A stretch of 64,000 bases of DNA, taken from the NCBI RefSeq assembly GCF_002015115.1, contig NZ_MUYA01000004.1, positions 93,820 through 157,819 on the forward strand. The letters are read 5' to 3'. Below the pieces are notes generated by a model that was not told the DNA's origin, searched no databases, and saw only the letters and a list, made by a program, of their open reading frames with translations. The translations under genes were made by a program, and so were the position numbers. Every line of letters starts with the position of its first letter. The first letter of the stretch is position 1. The stretch comes from Haemophilus paracuniculus. Lineage in GTDB: Bacteria; Pseudomonadota; Gammaproteobacteria; Enterobacterales; Pasteurellaceae. This document shows, piece by piece, positions 34,096 to 44,158 of this stretch.

Positions 34096-35961
34096 ATGGA
34101 ACAAATTGATCAACAATTAGAACAACAATCTCAGCTACAACTTCTGATTGCTCAGGGGCGAGAGCAGGGCTACCTCTTGATTTCAGAGGTTCACGACCAC
34201 TTGCCCGAAGAGTTGGTTGATGCGGATCAGCTCGAAGATATTATCCAAATGATCAACGATATGGGGATTCAGGTGCTTGAAACCGCCCCCGATACCGATG
34301 AATTGATGTTGGCAGAAAATATCGCCGATGAAGATGTGGTGGAAGAAGCCACCAAAGTGCTTTCTACGGTGGAATCGGAACTCGGCAGAACTACTGACCC
34401 TGTGCGTATGTATATGCGTGAAATGGGGACAGTGGAACTCTTGACTCGTGATGGCGAGATCGAAATCGCCAAACGCATCGAAGAAGGGATCAACGAAGTG
34501 CAATGTGCGATTGCGGAATATCCCGAAGCGTTGAGCGGGCTTATTGTTGCCTATGATCAAGTGGAAGACGGCACAATGCGTTTGTCTGATCTCGTTACCG
34601 CTTTCGTTGATCCGAATGCACAGGAAGAAGAAGCGAAAGATGATGAACCACATTTAGACGAAGATGCCGAAGGCGAAGCAGATCTGCCAGAAGCCGATGA
34701 AAGCGAAGATGAAGAAAGCGAGGGCGGTGGCGATGCGAGCGATGATAACAGCATCGACCCAGAGCTTGCCCGTGAAAAATTCTACGCCTTAAAAGCTCAA
34801 CACGAAAAAGCGTTACAAGCGATCCAAAAATATGGTCGCAGCAGTGCCAAATCGAAAAAGCAAATTCAAGCGTTATCCGATGTGTTCCGTGAATTCCGCT
34901 TAGTGCCGAAACAGTTCGATCTACTTGTAGAATCAATGCAAAAAATGATGAAACAGGTGCGTGCGGAAGAGCGTCAAATTCAAGACTATGCAGTTAACAA
35001 GGCGAAAATGTCGAAAGCAGCATTTTTGAAAGCCTTCCAAGGACACGAGACCAGCCAAGAGTGGATCGAAAAAGCGATCAACGCTAAAAAAGGTGGAGCA
35101 CCGAAACTTGCCAACTATGTTGATAAAATTCAAGTACATATCATTAACTTGCAAAAGCTTGAAGAAAATTCTGGCTTAACCATTACCCAAATCCGTGAAA
35201 TCGGTGGCCGTATTTCAAGTGGTCAGAGAAAAGCACGTTTAGCCAAAAAAGATATGGTGGAAGCCAACTTGCGTTTGGTGATTTCGATTGCGAAAAAATA
35301 CACCAACCGTGGCTTGCAGTTCCTCGATTTGATTCAAGAGGGCAACATCGGCTTGATGAAAGCGGTGGATAAATTTGAATACCGCCGTGGTTACAAATTC
35401 TCAACTTACGCAACCTGGTGGATTCGCCAAGCGATCACCCGTTCGATTGCGGATCAGGCTCGCACGATTCGAATCCCTGTGCATATGATCGAAACGATCA
35501 ACAAACTCAACCGCATTTCTCGCCAATGCTTGCAAGAAATGGGGCGTGATGCGACCCCAGAGGAACTCGCAGAACGTATGGGAATGCCAGAGGATAAAAT
35601 CCGCAAAGTGTTGAAAATCGCCAAAGAGCCGATCTCAATGGAAACCCCAGTGGGCGATGATGATGATTCACATTTAGGCGATTTCATTCAAGACGAAACC
35701 CTTGAATTGCCATTAGATTCCGCCACCGCCGAAAGCCTACGCCTCGCCACCAAAGAGGTGTTAGAGGGCTTAACCCCGCGTGAGGCAAAAGTGTTGCGTA
35801 TGCGTTTCGGCATTGATATGAACACCGACCACACCCTCGAAGAAGTCGGCAAACAGTTTGACGTAACCCGCGAGCGTATCCGCCAAATCGAAGCCAAAGC
35901 GTTACGCAAACTACGCCACCCAAGCCGTTCAGAAACCTTACGCAGTTTCTTAGACGACTAA
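34096..35961 (+). CDS. rpoD: RNA polymerase sigma factor RpoD (sigma-70)
   Basis: 621-residue housekeeping sigma factor. Region 1.1 is at the N-terminus (about 1-80). A strongly acidic insert at about 175-220 is built of Glu/Asp runs. The conserved core follows: [20 protein letters not shown] (region 2), [20 protein letters not shown] (2.4), region 3, and a C-terminal HTH in [20 protein letters not shown] (4.2). Length matches E. coli RpoD (613). It is the last gene of the operon and is followed by a strong terminator. Confidence 0.97.
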   Translation: MEQIDQQLEQQSQLQLLIAQGREQGYLLISEVHDHLPEELVDADQLEDIIQMINDMGIQVLETAPDTDELMLAENIADEDVVEEATKVLSTVESELGRTTDPVRMYMREMGTVELLTRDGEIEIAKRIEEGINEVQCAIAEYPEALSGLIVAYDQVEDGTMRLSDLVTAFVDPNAQEEEAKDDEPHLDEDAEGEADLPEADESEDEESEGGGDASDDNSIDPELAREKFYALKAQHEKALQAIQKYGRSSAKSKKQIQALSDVFREFRLVPKQFDLLVESMQKMMKQVRAEERQIQDYAVNKAKMSKAAFLKAFQGHETSQEWIEKAINAKKGGAPKLANYVDKIQVHIINLQKLEENSGLTITQIREIGGRISSGQRKARLAKKDMVEANLRLVISIAKKYTNRGLQFLDLIQEGNIGLMKAVDKFEYRRGYKFSTYATWWIRQAITRSIADQARTIRIPVHMIETINKLNRISRQCLQEMGRDATPEELAERMGMPEDKIRKVLKIAKEPISMETPVGDDDDSHLGDFIQDETLELPLDSATAESLRLATKEVLEGLTPREAKVLRMRFGIDMNTDHTLEEVGKQFDVTRERIRQIEAKALRKLRHPSRSETLRSFLDD

Positions 35962-35973
35962 ATGAAAGAGAAC

Positions 35974-36000
35974 AAGCGGGCAGTTAGCCCGCTTTTTTAA
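35974..36000 (+). terminator. Terminator after rpoD
   Basis: AAGCGGGC (35974-35981) with GCCCGCTT (35987-35994), loop AGTTA, then a T-run. Confidence 0.85.
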
Positions 36001-36052
36001 TGATATTATGCCTAGATCTCCATTTACTTAATAATGTTATTTGCAATAAAAA

Positions 36053-36083
36053 AGGGCGGATATAACATCCGCCCTGATTTTTT
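36053..36083. terminator. GGGCGGAT hairpin, bidirectional terminator for rpoD/argH
   Basis: AGGGCGGAT (36053-36061) with ATCCGCCCT (36067-36075), loop ATAAC, flanked by A-run on the left and T-run on the right. On the minus strand it follows argH. Stem shared with 12211-12234. An inverted uptake-signal pair (about 36089-36136) lies between it and the argH stop. Confidence 0.75.
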
Positions 36084-36147
36084 TGCCTTGTAAGCGGTGG
36101 GATTTTGTGAAATTTCACTTATCCCACCGCTTGCATTTTTCTTTTCC

Positions 36148-37527
36148 TTAACTATTTTCCAACTTCGCTTTCGCAGCAGCAATCGCTTCTGCTACGCGTT
36201 GTGGGTTGACGCCGCCTTTGGCACTGCGTTTTTCGAGGCAGGATTCAAGGGATAGGATTGGATAAACGTCCTCGGCGATGCTTGGGTGGAATTGTTGATA
36301 TTCGGCGATGGTTAAATCTTCCAACGGTTTGCGTTGGCGGATGCCGTAAACCACCGCTTCGCCGACAATGTGGTGGGCTTCACGGAATGGAATCCCTTTC
36401 GCCACAAGGTAGTCGGCAAGTTCGGTCGCATTTGAGTAGCCTTGTTGGGCGGCTTCGCGGGTGCGGTCGGTATGCACTTGAATATCTTCTAGCACCAACG
36501 CCCCGATTTCCAAGCAGGCTTGCCACGTTTCCATTGCGTCAAAAATGCCTTCCTTGTCCTCTTGCATATCTTTGTTGTAAGCAAGCGGTAAGCCTTTGAG
36601 GGTGGTTAATAAACCGCTCAACGCCCCAAATACACGCCCTGTTTTGCCGCGGATCAGTTCGCAGGCATCAGGGTTTTTCTTTTGTGGCATTAGCGATGAA
36701 CCCGAAGTTACGCGATCCGAGAGATCCAAAAATGCCGATTCGCCGCTGTTGAAGAAAATTAAATCTTCGGCAAAGCGGGATAAATGCACCATACTGATTG
36801 AGGCGGCGGAAAGCAATTCTAACACGTGATCGCGGTCGGAAACGCTGTCTAGACTGTTGCGGGTGGCGGTGGCAAAGCCGAGATCCACGGCTAAGGCATC
36901 ACGATCCATAGGATACGCCGTGCCAGCCAACGCCCCCGAACCGAGCGGGCAGGTTTTCATTCGTTTGAATGCATCGGTTAAACGGCTGTAATCACGGTCG
37001 AGCATTTCATAATATGCCATACACCAATGGGCGAAAGTAACGGGTTGAGCCCGTTGCAAGTGGGTGTAGCCCGGCATTACTGCGGTTTGGTTTTGTTCCG
37101 CCACTTCCACCAATTTGCCCTGTAAATTGCGGATTCGCTCTTGCAACGCAAGGGTTTGAGCCTTGCACCACATTTTCATATCTACCGCCACTTGGTCGTT
37201 ACGGCTACGCCCCGTGTGCAATTTTTTGCCGAGATCGCCCACTTTTTCGATCAATTTGGATTCGACCCAGCTATGAATATCTTCCGCATCATCACGCAGA
37301 ATAATGGCTAAATTTGGCTCGATCTCCGCACGCAATTCTTTGAGGGCGGCGACTAATTGTTGATGTTCCGCTTCGGTTAAAATCCCCACCGAAGTGATCG
37401 CTTTCGCCCAACCGATTGAGCCGTCAATATCTTGCAACGCTAAACGGTAGTCGAAACGAAGTGAATCGTTAAAATATTTGAATTTTGCGTCTGCTTCTTG
37501 CGTAAAACGCCCGCCCCAAAGTGCCAT
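36148..37527 (-). CDS. argH: Argininosuccinate lyase
   Basis: 459-residue enzyme that splits argininosuccinate to arginine and fumarate, the last step of arginine synthesis. The fumarase-superfamily signature [12 protein letters not shown] is present (about residues 280-291); N-terminal [19 protein letters not shown] is typical. Length matches E. coli ArgH (457). It stands alone, without other arg genes in the window, and a candidate ArgR-like palindrome lies upstream. Confidence 0.96.
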   Translation of the reverse strand: MALWGGRFTQEADAKFKYFNDSLRFDYRLALQDIDGSIGWAKAITSVGILTEAEHQQLVAALKELRAEIEPNLAIILRDDAEDIHSWVESKLIEKVGDLGKKLHTGRSRNDQVAVDMKMWCKAQTLALQERIRNLQGKLVEVAEQNQTAVMPGYTHLQRAQPVTFAHWCMAYYEMLDRDYSRLTDAFKRMKTCPLGSGALAGTAYPMDRDALAVDLGFATATRNSLDSVSDRDHVLELLSAASISMVHLSRFAEDLIFFNSGESAFLDLSDRVTSGSSLMPQKKNPDACELIRGKTGRVFGALSGLLTTLKGLPLAYNKDMQEDKEGIFDAMETWQACLEIGALVLEDIQVHTDRTREAAQQGYSNATELADYLVAKGIPFREAHHIVGEAVVYGIRQRKPLEDLTIAEYQQFHPSIAEDVYPILSLESCLEKRSAKGGVNPQRVAEAIAAAKAKLENS

Positions 37528-37590
37528 AGTTGATTATCCTTGTAACGAAAAATAAGAAAAGGCGGTTCAGCCCGCCCGTTAATGGCGATT

Positions 37591-37631
37591 ATTTTGCATA
37601 ATTATGCAAAATAATTCAATAATTATTTACA
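37591..37631 (-). promoter_or_regulatory. Candidate ArgR operator upstream of argH
   Basis: A perfect 22-base palindrome (37591-37612) has the core TTGCATAATTATGCAA, differing from the E. coli ARG-box core TGAATAATTATTCA at one position per half. A weaker half-related box, TTCAATAATTATTTACA, follows about 2 bases later; ARG boxes usually come in such pairs. It lies 64-104 bases upstream of argH. Inference from similarity. Confidence 0.45.
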
Positions 37632-37785
37632 ATCTGACCGCTAGTTTAGCAAATTTCAGCAAATTTGACTAAGATCATTGGCTCGGCTAAAAATTTTAAA
37701 AATTGCCGAAAAATTAGACTTCCCAAACTAGGAAAAAATGCGTATTATACGCACCCTTAAATCAGCGATGCTGAGAAAAGGTTTG

Positions 37786-37810
37786 AAAGTACGGCTTGCC
37801 GTACTTTTTA
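37786..37810 (+). terminator. Terminator-like hairpin in the dusB leader
   Basis: AAAGTACGGC (37786-37795) pairs perfectly with GCCGTACTTT (37798-37807) around TT, followed by TTTA. A TATTAT-type -10 (about 37743-37748) followed by GC-rich ACGCACCC lies upstream. A transcript from there would end at this hairpin after about 55-60 bases, or read through into dusB-fis. The rest of 37528-37854 holds only the argH operator and AT-rich sequence. Confidence 0.5.
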
Positions 37811-37854
37811 TTTGGGAAATTCTCGGGTTAAATTTGCAACAGCGAAGGTAAACA

Positions 37855-38817
37855 ATGCGAATCGGACAATATGAACTGAAAAACCGTATTTTCCTCGCAC
37901 CGATGGCTGGGATTACCGATCAGCCATTTCGCCGTTTATGCAGTCAGCTAGGGGCAGGTTTGACTTTTTCTGAGATGATGTCCACCAATCCTGATGTTTG
38001 GCACACGGAAAAATCTCGATTACGTCTTGCACATCATCACGAAATCGGGATCAATGCGGTGCAAATTGCAGGATCTGATCCAACAGAAATGGCAGAAGCC
38101 GCCAAAGTGAATGTGGCGTATGGGGCAGAGATGATTGATATCAATATGGGCTGTCCCGCCAAAAAGGTGAACAAAAAAATGGCAGGATCTGCCCTTTTGC
38201 GTGAGCCAGATTTGGTCGCTCGCATTTTAGATGCGGTGGTGAATGCGGTTGATGTTCCTGTAACATTAAAAATTAGAACAGGCTGGGATCAGGACAATCG
38301 AAATTGCGTAGAAATTGCTCAAATCGCTGAAAAAGCGGGCATTTCTGCTTTGACGATTCACGGTCGCACCCGCAGTTGTCTTTTTGAGGGCGAGGCGGAA
38401 TACGACAGTATCAAAGCCGTCAAACAAGCGGTTTCAATCCCAATTATTGCTAATGGTGATATTACTTCGGCAGAAAAGGCAAAATTTGTGTTGGATTACA
38501 CAAAGGCTGATGCGGTAATGATCGGTCGAGGCAGTTTCGGACGACCTTGGCTTTTTCAAGAAGTAGTCAATTTTGTTGAACACCAGCACGTTTCAACGCC
38601 AACACTTGAACAAAAGTGCCAACTGATGTTTAAGCATATCGAAGACTTACATCACTTCTACGGTGAAGAAAAAGGCTTCCGTATCGCTCGCAAACACGTT
38701 GGTTGGTATGTTGAACAGTTAATGCCCAATTCACATTTTAGACGTACTTTTAATGCGTTGGATTCCACTTCGGCTCAACTCAATGCGTTAGAAGATTTGA
38801 TTAAAACTCTCTTATAA
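37855..38817 (+). CDS. dusB: tRNA-dihydrouridine synthase B
   Basis: 320-residue FMN enzyme reducing uridine to dihydrouridine in the tRNA D-loop. The TIM-barrel start is [17 protein letters not shown]. The catalytic Cys is in [20 protein letters not shown] (about residue 100), and the FMN phosphate-binding [13 protein letters not shown] and [14 protein letters not shown] follow. Length matches E. coli DusB (321). It forms the conserved dusB-fis operon with the next gene. Confidence 0.95.
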   Translation: MRIGQYELKNRIFLAPMAGITDQPFRRLCSQLGAGLTFSEMMSTNPDVWHTEKSRLRLAHHHEIGINAVQIAGSDPTEMAEAAKVNVAYGAEMIDINMGCPAKKVNKKMAGSALLREPDLVARILDAVVNAVDVPVTLKIRTGWDQDNRNCVEIAQIAEKAGISALTIHGRTRSCLFEGEAEYDSIKAVKQAVSIPIIANGDITSAEKAKFVLDYTKADAVMIGRGSFGRPWLFQEVVNFVEHQHVSTPTLEQKCQLMFKHIEDLHHFYGEEKGFRIARKHVGWYVEQLMPNSHFRRTFNALDSTSAQLNALEDLIKTLL

Positions 38818-38832
38818 GTTGGATAGAGGACA

Positions 38833-39126
38833 ATGTTAGAACAACCTACAAATAACCCTTTAACGGTAAAAATGTTAAATGCACAATCGCAAGAAGTTGT
38901 AAAACCACTTCGAGACAATGTAAAAGCGGCATTAAAAAACTATTTAGCACAGCTTAACGGTGAAGATCCGACAGAATTATACGAATTAGTATTATCTGAA
39001 ATCGAACACCCAATGTTAGATATGGTAATGCAATACACCCGCGGTAACCAAACCCGTGCCGCCACAATGCTCGGTATCAACCGTGGCACATTACGCAAAA
39101 AATTAAAAAAATACGGTATGGGCTAA
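38833..39126 (+). CDS. fis: DNA-binding protein Fis
   Basis: 97-residue nucleoid-associated protein (E. coli Fis 98). The N-terminal beta-hairpin arm is around residues 10-26. The C-terminal helix-turn-helix contains [20 protein letters not shown]. It bends DNA at growth-related promoters, rRNA/tRNA genes and recombination sites. It lies 15 bases after dusB and is followed by a terminator, then by a tRNA cluster. Confidence 0.96.
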   Translation: MLEQPTNNPLTVKMLNAQSQEVVKPLRDNVKAALKNYLAQLNGEDPTELYELVLSEIEHPMLDMVMQYTRGNQTRAATMLGINRGTLRKKLKKYGMG

Positions 39127-39146
39127 ACCTCAATCCTGATTTTCAG

Positions 39147-39167
39147 ACCTCGCTACGGCGGGGTTTT
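39147..39167 (+). terminator. Terminator after fis
   Basis: ACCTCGC (39147-39153) pairs with GGCGGGGT read as seven pairs (one T-G), loop TACG, then TTTTTT. Confidence 0.75.
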
Positions 39168-39327
39168 TTGTTATTTGCGGAAAATTTGTTCAATCAGCAA
39201 ATTGCAAGGGGTAAGATTTTGGAAAATCCTACCGCTTGTAAATCCGCCAAAAGAGACCTAATTTGTCGCCATTTTGCCGAATAACTCGCCAAACGTGCAA
39301 TTATTTCAGATTTTTTAGAAAAAGCGT

Positions 39328-39355
39328 TTGACATATTTTCAAATCCTAGTAATAT
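39328..39355 (+). promoter_or_regulatory. Promoter of the tRNA-Ser/Arg/Arg cluster
   Basis: A perfect TTGACA (39328-39333), 16-base spacer, TAATAT (39350-39355), 24 bases before the tRNA-Ser 5' end. Confidence 0.75.
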
Positions 39356-39378
39356 GCACGCCCACAAACCAAGTGAGT

Positions 39379-39473
39379 GGTGAGATGGCCGAGCAGGCTG
39401 AAGGCGCTCCCCTGCTAAGGGAGTATAGGGTTAAAAAGCTCTATCGAGGGTTCGAATCCCTCTCTCACCGCCA
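39379..39473 (+). tRNA. tRNA-Ser(GCT)
   Basis: 95 bases including encoded CCA. The acceptor stem pairs GGTGAGA with TCTCACC. The anticodon stem CTCCC/GGGAG holds loop CTGCTAA with anticodon GCT at 39414-39416. A long variable arm, typical of class II tRNA-Ser, is present, and the T-loop is TTCGAAT. It reads AGC/AGT codons. Confidence 0.96.
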
Positions 39474-39486
39474 TTTACTTTATCAC

Positions 39487-39563
39487 GCACCCGTAGCTCA
39501 GCTGGATAGAGTACTCGGCTACGAACCGAGCGGTCAGAGGTTCGAATCCTCTCGGGTGCGCCA
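39487..39563 (+). tRNA. tRNA-Arg(ACG), copy 1
   Basis: 77 bases with encoded CCA. Acceptor GCACCCG/CGGGTGC. Anticodon stem CTCGG/CCGAG with loop CTACGAA, anticodon ACG at 39521-39523 (inosine at the wobble position by TadA, reading CGT, CGC and CGA). Confidence 0.97.
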
Positions 39564-39624
39564 TTTTGTTACTACTCTAAATAAAATGGTCGCTGATAAA
39601 CTAAATTCCTCACAATTCAAATAC

Positions 39625-39701
39625 GCACCCGTAGCTCAGCTGGATAGAGTACTCGGCTACGAACCGAGCGGTCAGAGGTTCGAATCCTCTCGGGTGCGCC
39701 A
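39625..39701 (+). tRNA. tRNA-Arg(ACG), copy 2
   Basis: Identical to the copy at 39487-39563 over all 77 bases; anticodon ACG at 39659-39661. The spacer between the copies is unrelated, so this is a recent duplication or is held identical by gene conversion. No terminator hairpin is obvious after it; the flavoprotein gene starts 38 bases later. Confidence 0.97.
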
Positions 39702-39739
39702 TTTCAAAGCAAATTCCTTTAATCTTTCCAGTTAATTTT

Positions 39740-41038
39740 ATGCTGACTTTTGCATATCAAGAACATGTTAATTCCTATTACGCCGATTCTCGCCAATTTA
39801 CCCTTGAATTTCCACCGCTAAACGGCTCGCAATCCGCCGATGTTTGCGTAATTGGGGCGGGCTTTTTAGGGCTTTCCACCGCCTTAGAACTTGCCGAACA
39901 GGGCAAAAGCGTTATCGTGTTAGACGGGGCAAGAGTGGGCTTTGGGGCATCTGGGCGTAACGGCGGACAGGCAATCAACGGCTTTGAAGACGGCATTGAT
40001 GAATATGTCGAGCAGGTCGGCGAGCAGAAAGCCCAACAGCTTTGGCAGATGTCGTTAGAGGCGATTGATATTATTGACGAACGTGTCGCCAAATATGGCA
40101 TTCAATGCGACTGGAAAAAGGGCTACGCCACCGTGGCACTCAACCACCGCCGAATGGACGATTTGATTGCGATTGAGCAAACCAGTCGCGAGCGTTTTGG
40201 CTACACCCAGATGCAACTTTGGGATAAGAAACAGCTACAACAGCACCTCGGCAGCGAGCTTTATGTGGGCGGCTTATACGACAGCCATTCTGGGCATTTG
40301 CACCCCCTCAACTACTGCTTGGGGCTGGCAAGAGCCTGTGCTGATCTCGGTGTGCAGATTTATGAGCAGTCGCCTGCGTTAGAAATTGAGCAAAAAAGTG
40401 GCACGCAAGCGGTGGTTTCAGGCAAAAATTTTACCGTTACCGCCGAAAATGTGGTGCTTGCCACCAACGCCTACATTGACGCTCTTTCCAAGAAAATCAC
40501 CTTTGGGATTGAGCGAAAAATTTTGCCCGTGGAAAGTTTTATTATCGCCACCGAACCCCTCGATCAAAAAACCGCAGACAGTGTGATTAACAACGGAATG
40601 TCGGTGTGCGACAACAACATTATGCTCGACTACTACCGCCTTTCCGCCGACAACCGCCTGCTGTTCGGCAGCGATTCCAGCACCAATGTGGATATGATCG
40701 CCAAAATGCGGTCGGAAATGCTCGCCGTTTTCCCTCAACTTGAAAACGCTAAAATCGACTACGGCTGGGGCGGCCCGATTGATATGACCCTCAACGCCAC
40801 CCCCCACTTCGGACGGGTAAAACCGAACATCTACTTCGCCCAAGGCTTCTCAGGCCACGGCGTTGCCCTCACAGGCTTGGCAGGGCGAATCATCTGCGAA
40901 GCCATCATCGGCAACGACCAACGCCTCGCCATTTTTGAAAGCCTCAAAGTCCCCACCCTATACGGCGGCAAATGGCTCAAAAAACTCGCCCTCAAAATCG
41001 GCGTGCCTTATTATCGGTTTTTGGATAAATATCGTTAA
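39740..41038 (+). CDS. FAD-dependent amine/amino-acid oxidoreductase (PuuB/OrdL-like)
   Basis: 432-residue DAO-family flavoprotein. The FAD-binding Rossmann motif [21 protein letters not shown] lies at about residues 35-55 and [15 protein letters not shown] shortly after. C-terminal [20 protein letters not shown] is typical of gamma-glutamylputrescine oxidase (PuuB) and related OrdL enzymes. No other putrescine genes are nearby, so the substrate is uncertain; another primary or secondary amine is possible. It starts 38 bases after a tRNA gene with no clear promoter of its own and ends at a strong bidirectional terminator. Confidence 0.75.
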   Translation: MLTFAYQEHVNSYYADSRQFTLEFPPLNGSQSADVCVIGAGFLGLSTALELAEQGKSVIVLDGARVGFGASGRNGGQAINGFEDGIDEYVEQVGEQKAQQLWQMSLEAIDIIDERVAKYGIQCDWKKGYATVALNHRRMDDLIAIEQTSRERFGYTQMQLWDKKQLQQHLGSELYVGGLYDSHSGHLHPLNYCLGLARACADLGVQIYEQSPALEIEQKSGTQAVVSGKNFTVTAENVVLATNAYIDALSKKITFGIERKILPVESFIIATEPLDQKTADSVINNGMSVCDNNIMLDYYRLSADNRLLFGSDSSTNVDMIAKMRSEMLAVFPQLENAKIDYGWGGPIDMTLNATPHFGRVKPNIYFAQGFSGHGVALTGLAGRIICEAIIGNDQRLAIFESLKVPTLYGGKWLKKLALKIGVPYYRFLDKYR

Positions 41039-41056
41039 AGGATAAATTGAAGTAGC

Positions 41057-41090
41057 AAAAAATCGCCCTAAGTATTTAGGGCGATTTTTT
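41057..41090. terminator. Bidirectional terminator between the flavoprotein gene and asd
   Basis: Perfect 15-bp stem (41057-41071 with 41076-41090) with core TCGCCCTAA/TTAGGGCGA, loop GTAT, flanked by A6 and T6. Confidence 0.9.
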
Positions 41091-41102
41091 ATAAAGGAAT
41101 TC

Positions 41103-42218
41103 TTATTTAGTTAATTGTACCAAAATTCTACGCACTGGCTCTGCCGCACCCCACAATAATTGGTCGCCCACGGTGAATGCTGCGAGGTATTCGCCACCCA
41201 TTGCGAGTTTGCGTAAACGTCCGACTGGTACGCTCAATGTGCCAGTTACTTTGGCAGGGGTGAGTTCACGCAAGGTGGTTTCTTTGTCGTTTGGAATCAC
41301 TTTCACCCATTCGTTGTGGGCGGCGATGATTTGCTCGATTTCCGCTAATGGTAAATCTTTTTTGAGCTTGATCGTGAACGCTTGGCTGTGGCAACGCAAT
41401 GCACCGATACGCACGCACAAGCCGTCCACTGGGATTGGGTTGTCGCTCAAACCGAGGATTTTGTTGGTTTCAGCGTAGCCTTTCCACTCTTCTTTGGTTT
41501 GCCCTGTTTCTGGTAATAATTTGTCGATCCACGGGATCAAGCTACCACCCAATGCCGCACCGAAGTTGTCGGTTGGGAAATCGTCCGCACGCATTTTTGC
41601 GGTTACTTTGCGTTCGATCTCTAAAATTGATGAGGCAGGATCAGCCAATTCCGCTTTCACGGAATCTTCTAATTGACCCATTTGCACCAGCAATTCACGC
41701 ATATTTTTCGCACCCGCCCCCGAAGCAGCTTGATAGGTCGCCACTGAAACCCATTCCACCAAATCTTTCTCGAACAAGCCACCGATTGCCATTAACATTA
41801 GGCTCACGGTGCAGTTGCCACCCACGAAGGTTTTGATACCGTTTTTCAAGCCCTCGCTGATAACGTGTTGGTTTACAGGGTCTAACACGATGATTGCATC
41901 GTCTTGCATACGCAACGCCGAAGCCGCATCGATCCAGTAGCCGTTCCAGCCTGTCGCTTTGAGTTTTGGATAGACTTCGTTGGTGTAGTCGCCGCCTTGA
42001 CAGGTTACGATGATGTCGAGTTTTTGTAATTCTTCAATGTCGAACGCATTTTTAAGTGTGCCTGCATCTTTGCCGGCGAAAGTTGGGGCTTTTTGACCCG
42101 CTTGTGAAGTGGTGAAGAAGATTGGGTTAATGTTGGCGAAGTCGTTTTCTTGTTGCATACGATCCATCAAGACCGAACCCACCATACCACGCCAACCGAT
42201 AAAACCTACGTTTTGCAT
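41103..42218 (-). CDS. asd: Aspartate-semialdehyde dehydrogenase
   Basis: 371-residue NADP-dependent enzyme in the shared route to lysine/diaminopimelate, threonine and methionine. N-terminal [15 protein letters not shown] is the nucleotide-binding motif. The catalytic Cys is in [14 protein letters not shown] (about residue 136); later, [16 protein letters not shown] contains the active-site His. Length matches E. coli Asd (367). It is monocistronic, divergent from ygfZ, with AGGAG before the start. Confidence 0.96.
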   Translation of the reverse strand: MQNVGFIGWRGMVGSVLMDRMQQENDFANINPIFFTTSQAGQKAPTFAGKDAGTLKNAFDIEELQKLDIIVTCQGGDYTNEVYPKLKATGWNGYWIDAASALRMQDDAIIVLDPVNQHVISEGLKNGIKTFVGGNCTVSLMLMAIGGLFEKDLVEWVSVATYQAASGAGAKNMRELLVQMGQLEDSVKAELADPASSILEIERKVTAKMRADDFPTDNFGAALGGSLIPWIDKLLPETGQTKEEWKGYAETNKILGLSDNPIPVDGLCVRIGALRCHSQAFTIKLKKDLPLAEIEQIIAAHNEWVKVIPNDKETTLRELTPAKVTGTLSVPVGRLRKLAMGGEYLAAFTVGDQLLWGAAEPVRRILVQLTK

Positions 42219-42393
42219 TTGTTGCTCCTAATAGAATGAAGTTGTGTTTGAAAGTTGAGATAAATACTAAATCTTGCTAGGAAAATCAACGTCTTTTGAG
42301 AAAAAAGATCAATTTATTCTGATATAAGATAAATTTTGCCAAAGATCGTGTATATTTAGCAGCAAAATAACCCTAAAAACAGCAAGGAACAGT

Positions 42394-43254
42394 ATGACAA
42401 CCGAAAATCTTTGTGTCGCCCTCTCACAATATAAATTGATTGAAATCGCAGGGGCGGACGCGGAAAAATATCTACAAGGGCAGCTCACTTGCGATGTGAG
42501 CAAACTCAGCGAGCAACAACACACCCTCACGGCACATTGCGATCCGAAAGGCAAAATGAGTGCCTTATTCCGCCTTTATCGCCACTCGGCGGAACAATTT
42601 TTTGCGATTATCCGTCAAGATTTACTGCCCGAAGCCCTTACGCAGCTCAAAAAATATGCGGTCTTTTCCAAAGTGAGTTTTAGCGAGTTAGCTCAGCCGA
42701 TTTTCGGCACGACAAGCGGTCAGATTGCGGAAAATTTTAAGGATCAAGCCACCATTTTAACCCTCGCAGGCACGCCCACTCGCTACCTGTTTTGGGGCGA
42801 TATTCAGCCTGAAACCAACGGCGAACCAAGCCAATGGGACTTGCTCGAAATCCAACAAGGCGAGCCGATTTTATTGAAAGCGAACCAATTTGAATTGATC
42901 CCACAAGCCGTCAATTTACAAATGCTCGAACAGGCGATTTCCTTTACCAAAGGCTGCTACATCGGGCAGGAAACCGTGGCTCGTGCCAAATATCGCGGGG
43001 CAAATAAACGGGCAATGTTCACGCTAGTTGGCGACTGCTCAACCCAACCGAATTTGCCTGAAATCGGCGGTGCAGTCGAATTACAACTCGGCGAAAACTG
43101 GAAACAAACTGGCACAATCTTGCAGGCGATCCACGCCGAAAACCGCCTCTGGCTACAAGTGGTGCTAAACAAAGAAACCGAAACCACCGCCAAATTCCGC
43201 GTTAATGGGGTGGATTTAGTGGTTTATCCGTTGCCGTATGCGTTAGAGCCATAA
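42394..43254 (+). CDS. ygfZ: Folate-binding tRNA-modifying protein YgfZ
   Basis: 286-residue GcvT-like protein that supports assembly or repair of certain iron-sulfur enzymes such as MiaB. The diagnostic KGCYIGQE motif with its conserved Cys is in TKGCYIGQETVARAKYRG (about residues 188-205). Other family blocks are LQGQLTCDVSKL and HCDPKGKM near the N-terminus. It is divergent from asd. It contains an uptake signal (ACAAGCGGTCAG, near 42712). Confidence 0.92.
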   Translation: MTTENLCVALSQYKLIEIAGADAEKYLQGQLTCDVSKLSEQQHTLTAHCDPKGKMSALFRLYRHSAEQFFAIIRQDLLPEALTQLKKYAVFSKVSFSELAQPIFGTTSGQIAENFKDQATILTLAGTPTRYLFWGDIQPETNGEPSQWDLLEIQQGEPILLKANQFELIPQAVNLQMLEQAISFTKGCYIGQETVARAKYRGANKRAMFTLVGDCSTQPNLPEIGGAVELQLGENWKQTGTILQAIHAENRLWLQVVLNKETETTAKFRVNGVDLVVYPLPYALEP

Positions 43255-43289
43255 ATTTTCAACTTGTGATAAAGTGAATTATTGGAAAT

Positions 43290-44000
43290 TTAAAGATCTA
43301 AAATCTCTTTCACAAACGGCACGGTCAAATTGCGTTTGGCTTGTAGTGAGGCACGGTCGAGGTGGGTGAGTTCGGCGGATAGTACTTGTAGATCTCGCCC
43401 AAGGCGTTTGATGAGGAAGTTTGCCACGTCATCGGTTAGTTCTAAGCCTTTGGCGTGGGCGGTGCGTTGTAGGATGATTCTCTTTTGGGTGTCGGTGAGA
43501 TCGGCGAGTTGGTAAATTTCCCCCCACATTAGGCGGGAACGCAGATCGGGCAGACGGATGTTGAGTTGGTTGGGCGGGCAATCGGCACTAATCAGCAGCA
43601 AGGTTTTTTGCTCTTGTCCGAATAATCCCTGCTGTTCACGAATTTGGTTGAACAGGTTGAAAATCGCCAATTCCCATTCCTCATCGCCCGCAATGGTTTG
43701 AATATCATCAAGGCAAACCACCGCCATTTGCTCGGCATTGTCCAGCACCATTGGCGAGAAATGTTGTGATTTTTCAAGGGGAATGTAGCTTGACGGGCGA
43801 TTTTCCAGTAGGAAATGGTTGCTCACCGCTTTGAGCAAATGGCTTTTACCACTACTTTTTCCGCCCCAAATATAGAAAAACGGCTGCTGCACCTGCTCAA
43901 AATTTTGACGCAACGAATTTAACAGCACAAGGCTGTTTTCGGCGTAAAAATTATCGAGGGTTTCATCATCCATTTGATGAATGGGTAGTGGTAGTTGCAA
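43290..44000 (-). CDS. hda: DnaA regulatory inactivator Hda
   Basis: 236-residue AAA+ protein that works with the sliding clamp to hydrolyse ATP on DnaA and stop re-initiation. The clamp-binding motif QLPLPIH is at the extreme N-terminus; Walker A reads GGKSSGKSHLL and Walker B VVCLDDIQTI. The conserved N-terminus starts at a TTG codon (44000); the nearest upstream ATG is out of frame. A non-AUG start is also described for E. coli hda. AGAG lies 6 bases upstream. Confidence 0.92.
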   Translation of the reverse strand: MQLPLPIHQMDDETLDNFYAENSLVLLNSLRQNFEQVQQPFFYIWGGKSSGKSHLLKAVSNHFLLENRPSSYIPLEKSQHFSPMVLDNAEQMAVVCLDDIQTIAGDEEWELAIFNLFNQIREQQGLFGQEQKTLLLISADCPPNQLNIRLPDLRSRLMWGEIYQLADLTDTQKRIILQRTAHAKGLELTDDVANFLIKRLGRDLQVLSAELTHLDRASLQAKRNLTVPFVKEILDL

Positions 44001-44158
44001 GGTATCTCTTTCATTTTATTGAGAAATTTGGCGTAGCATACCCAAAAATCAAGCGGTTGAGAAGAGCTTGCCAAATTTCCCCTGTGGATAACATTGTGTA
44101 TAGTTTGTGCGTAAATTGTCGATTTGTTGTTGAAAACGGATTTTTTCTGCACAAATTT

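Noticed and set aside
34595..34936. 113-codon minus-strand frame with Ser/His-rich sequence inside rpoD
   Set aside because: Antisense of the acidic insert of sigma-70; composition is explained by the Glu/Asp codons.
39487..39701. Two identical 77-base direct repeats with a spacer, resembling a minimal CRISPR unit
   Set aside because: They fold as tRNA-Arg(ACG) and there are only two.
39328..39735. 135-codon frame across the tRNA cluster with an internal repeat of [20 protein letters not shown]
   Set aside because: It is translation through two identical tRNA-Arg genes and tRNA-Ser, a classic false gene.
39379..41038. Integrated element at the tRNA cluster
   Set aside because: No integrase, no attachment-site duplication beyond the full second tRNA-Arg, and the neighbouring genes are ordinary metabolism.
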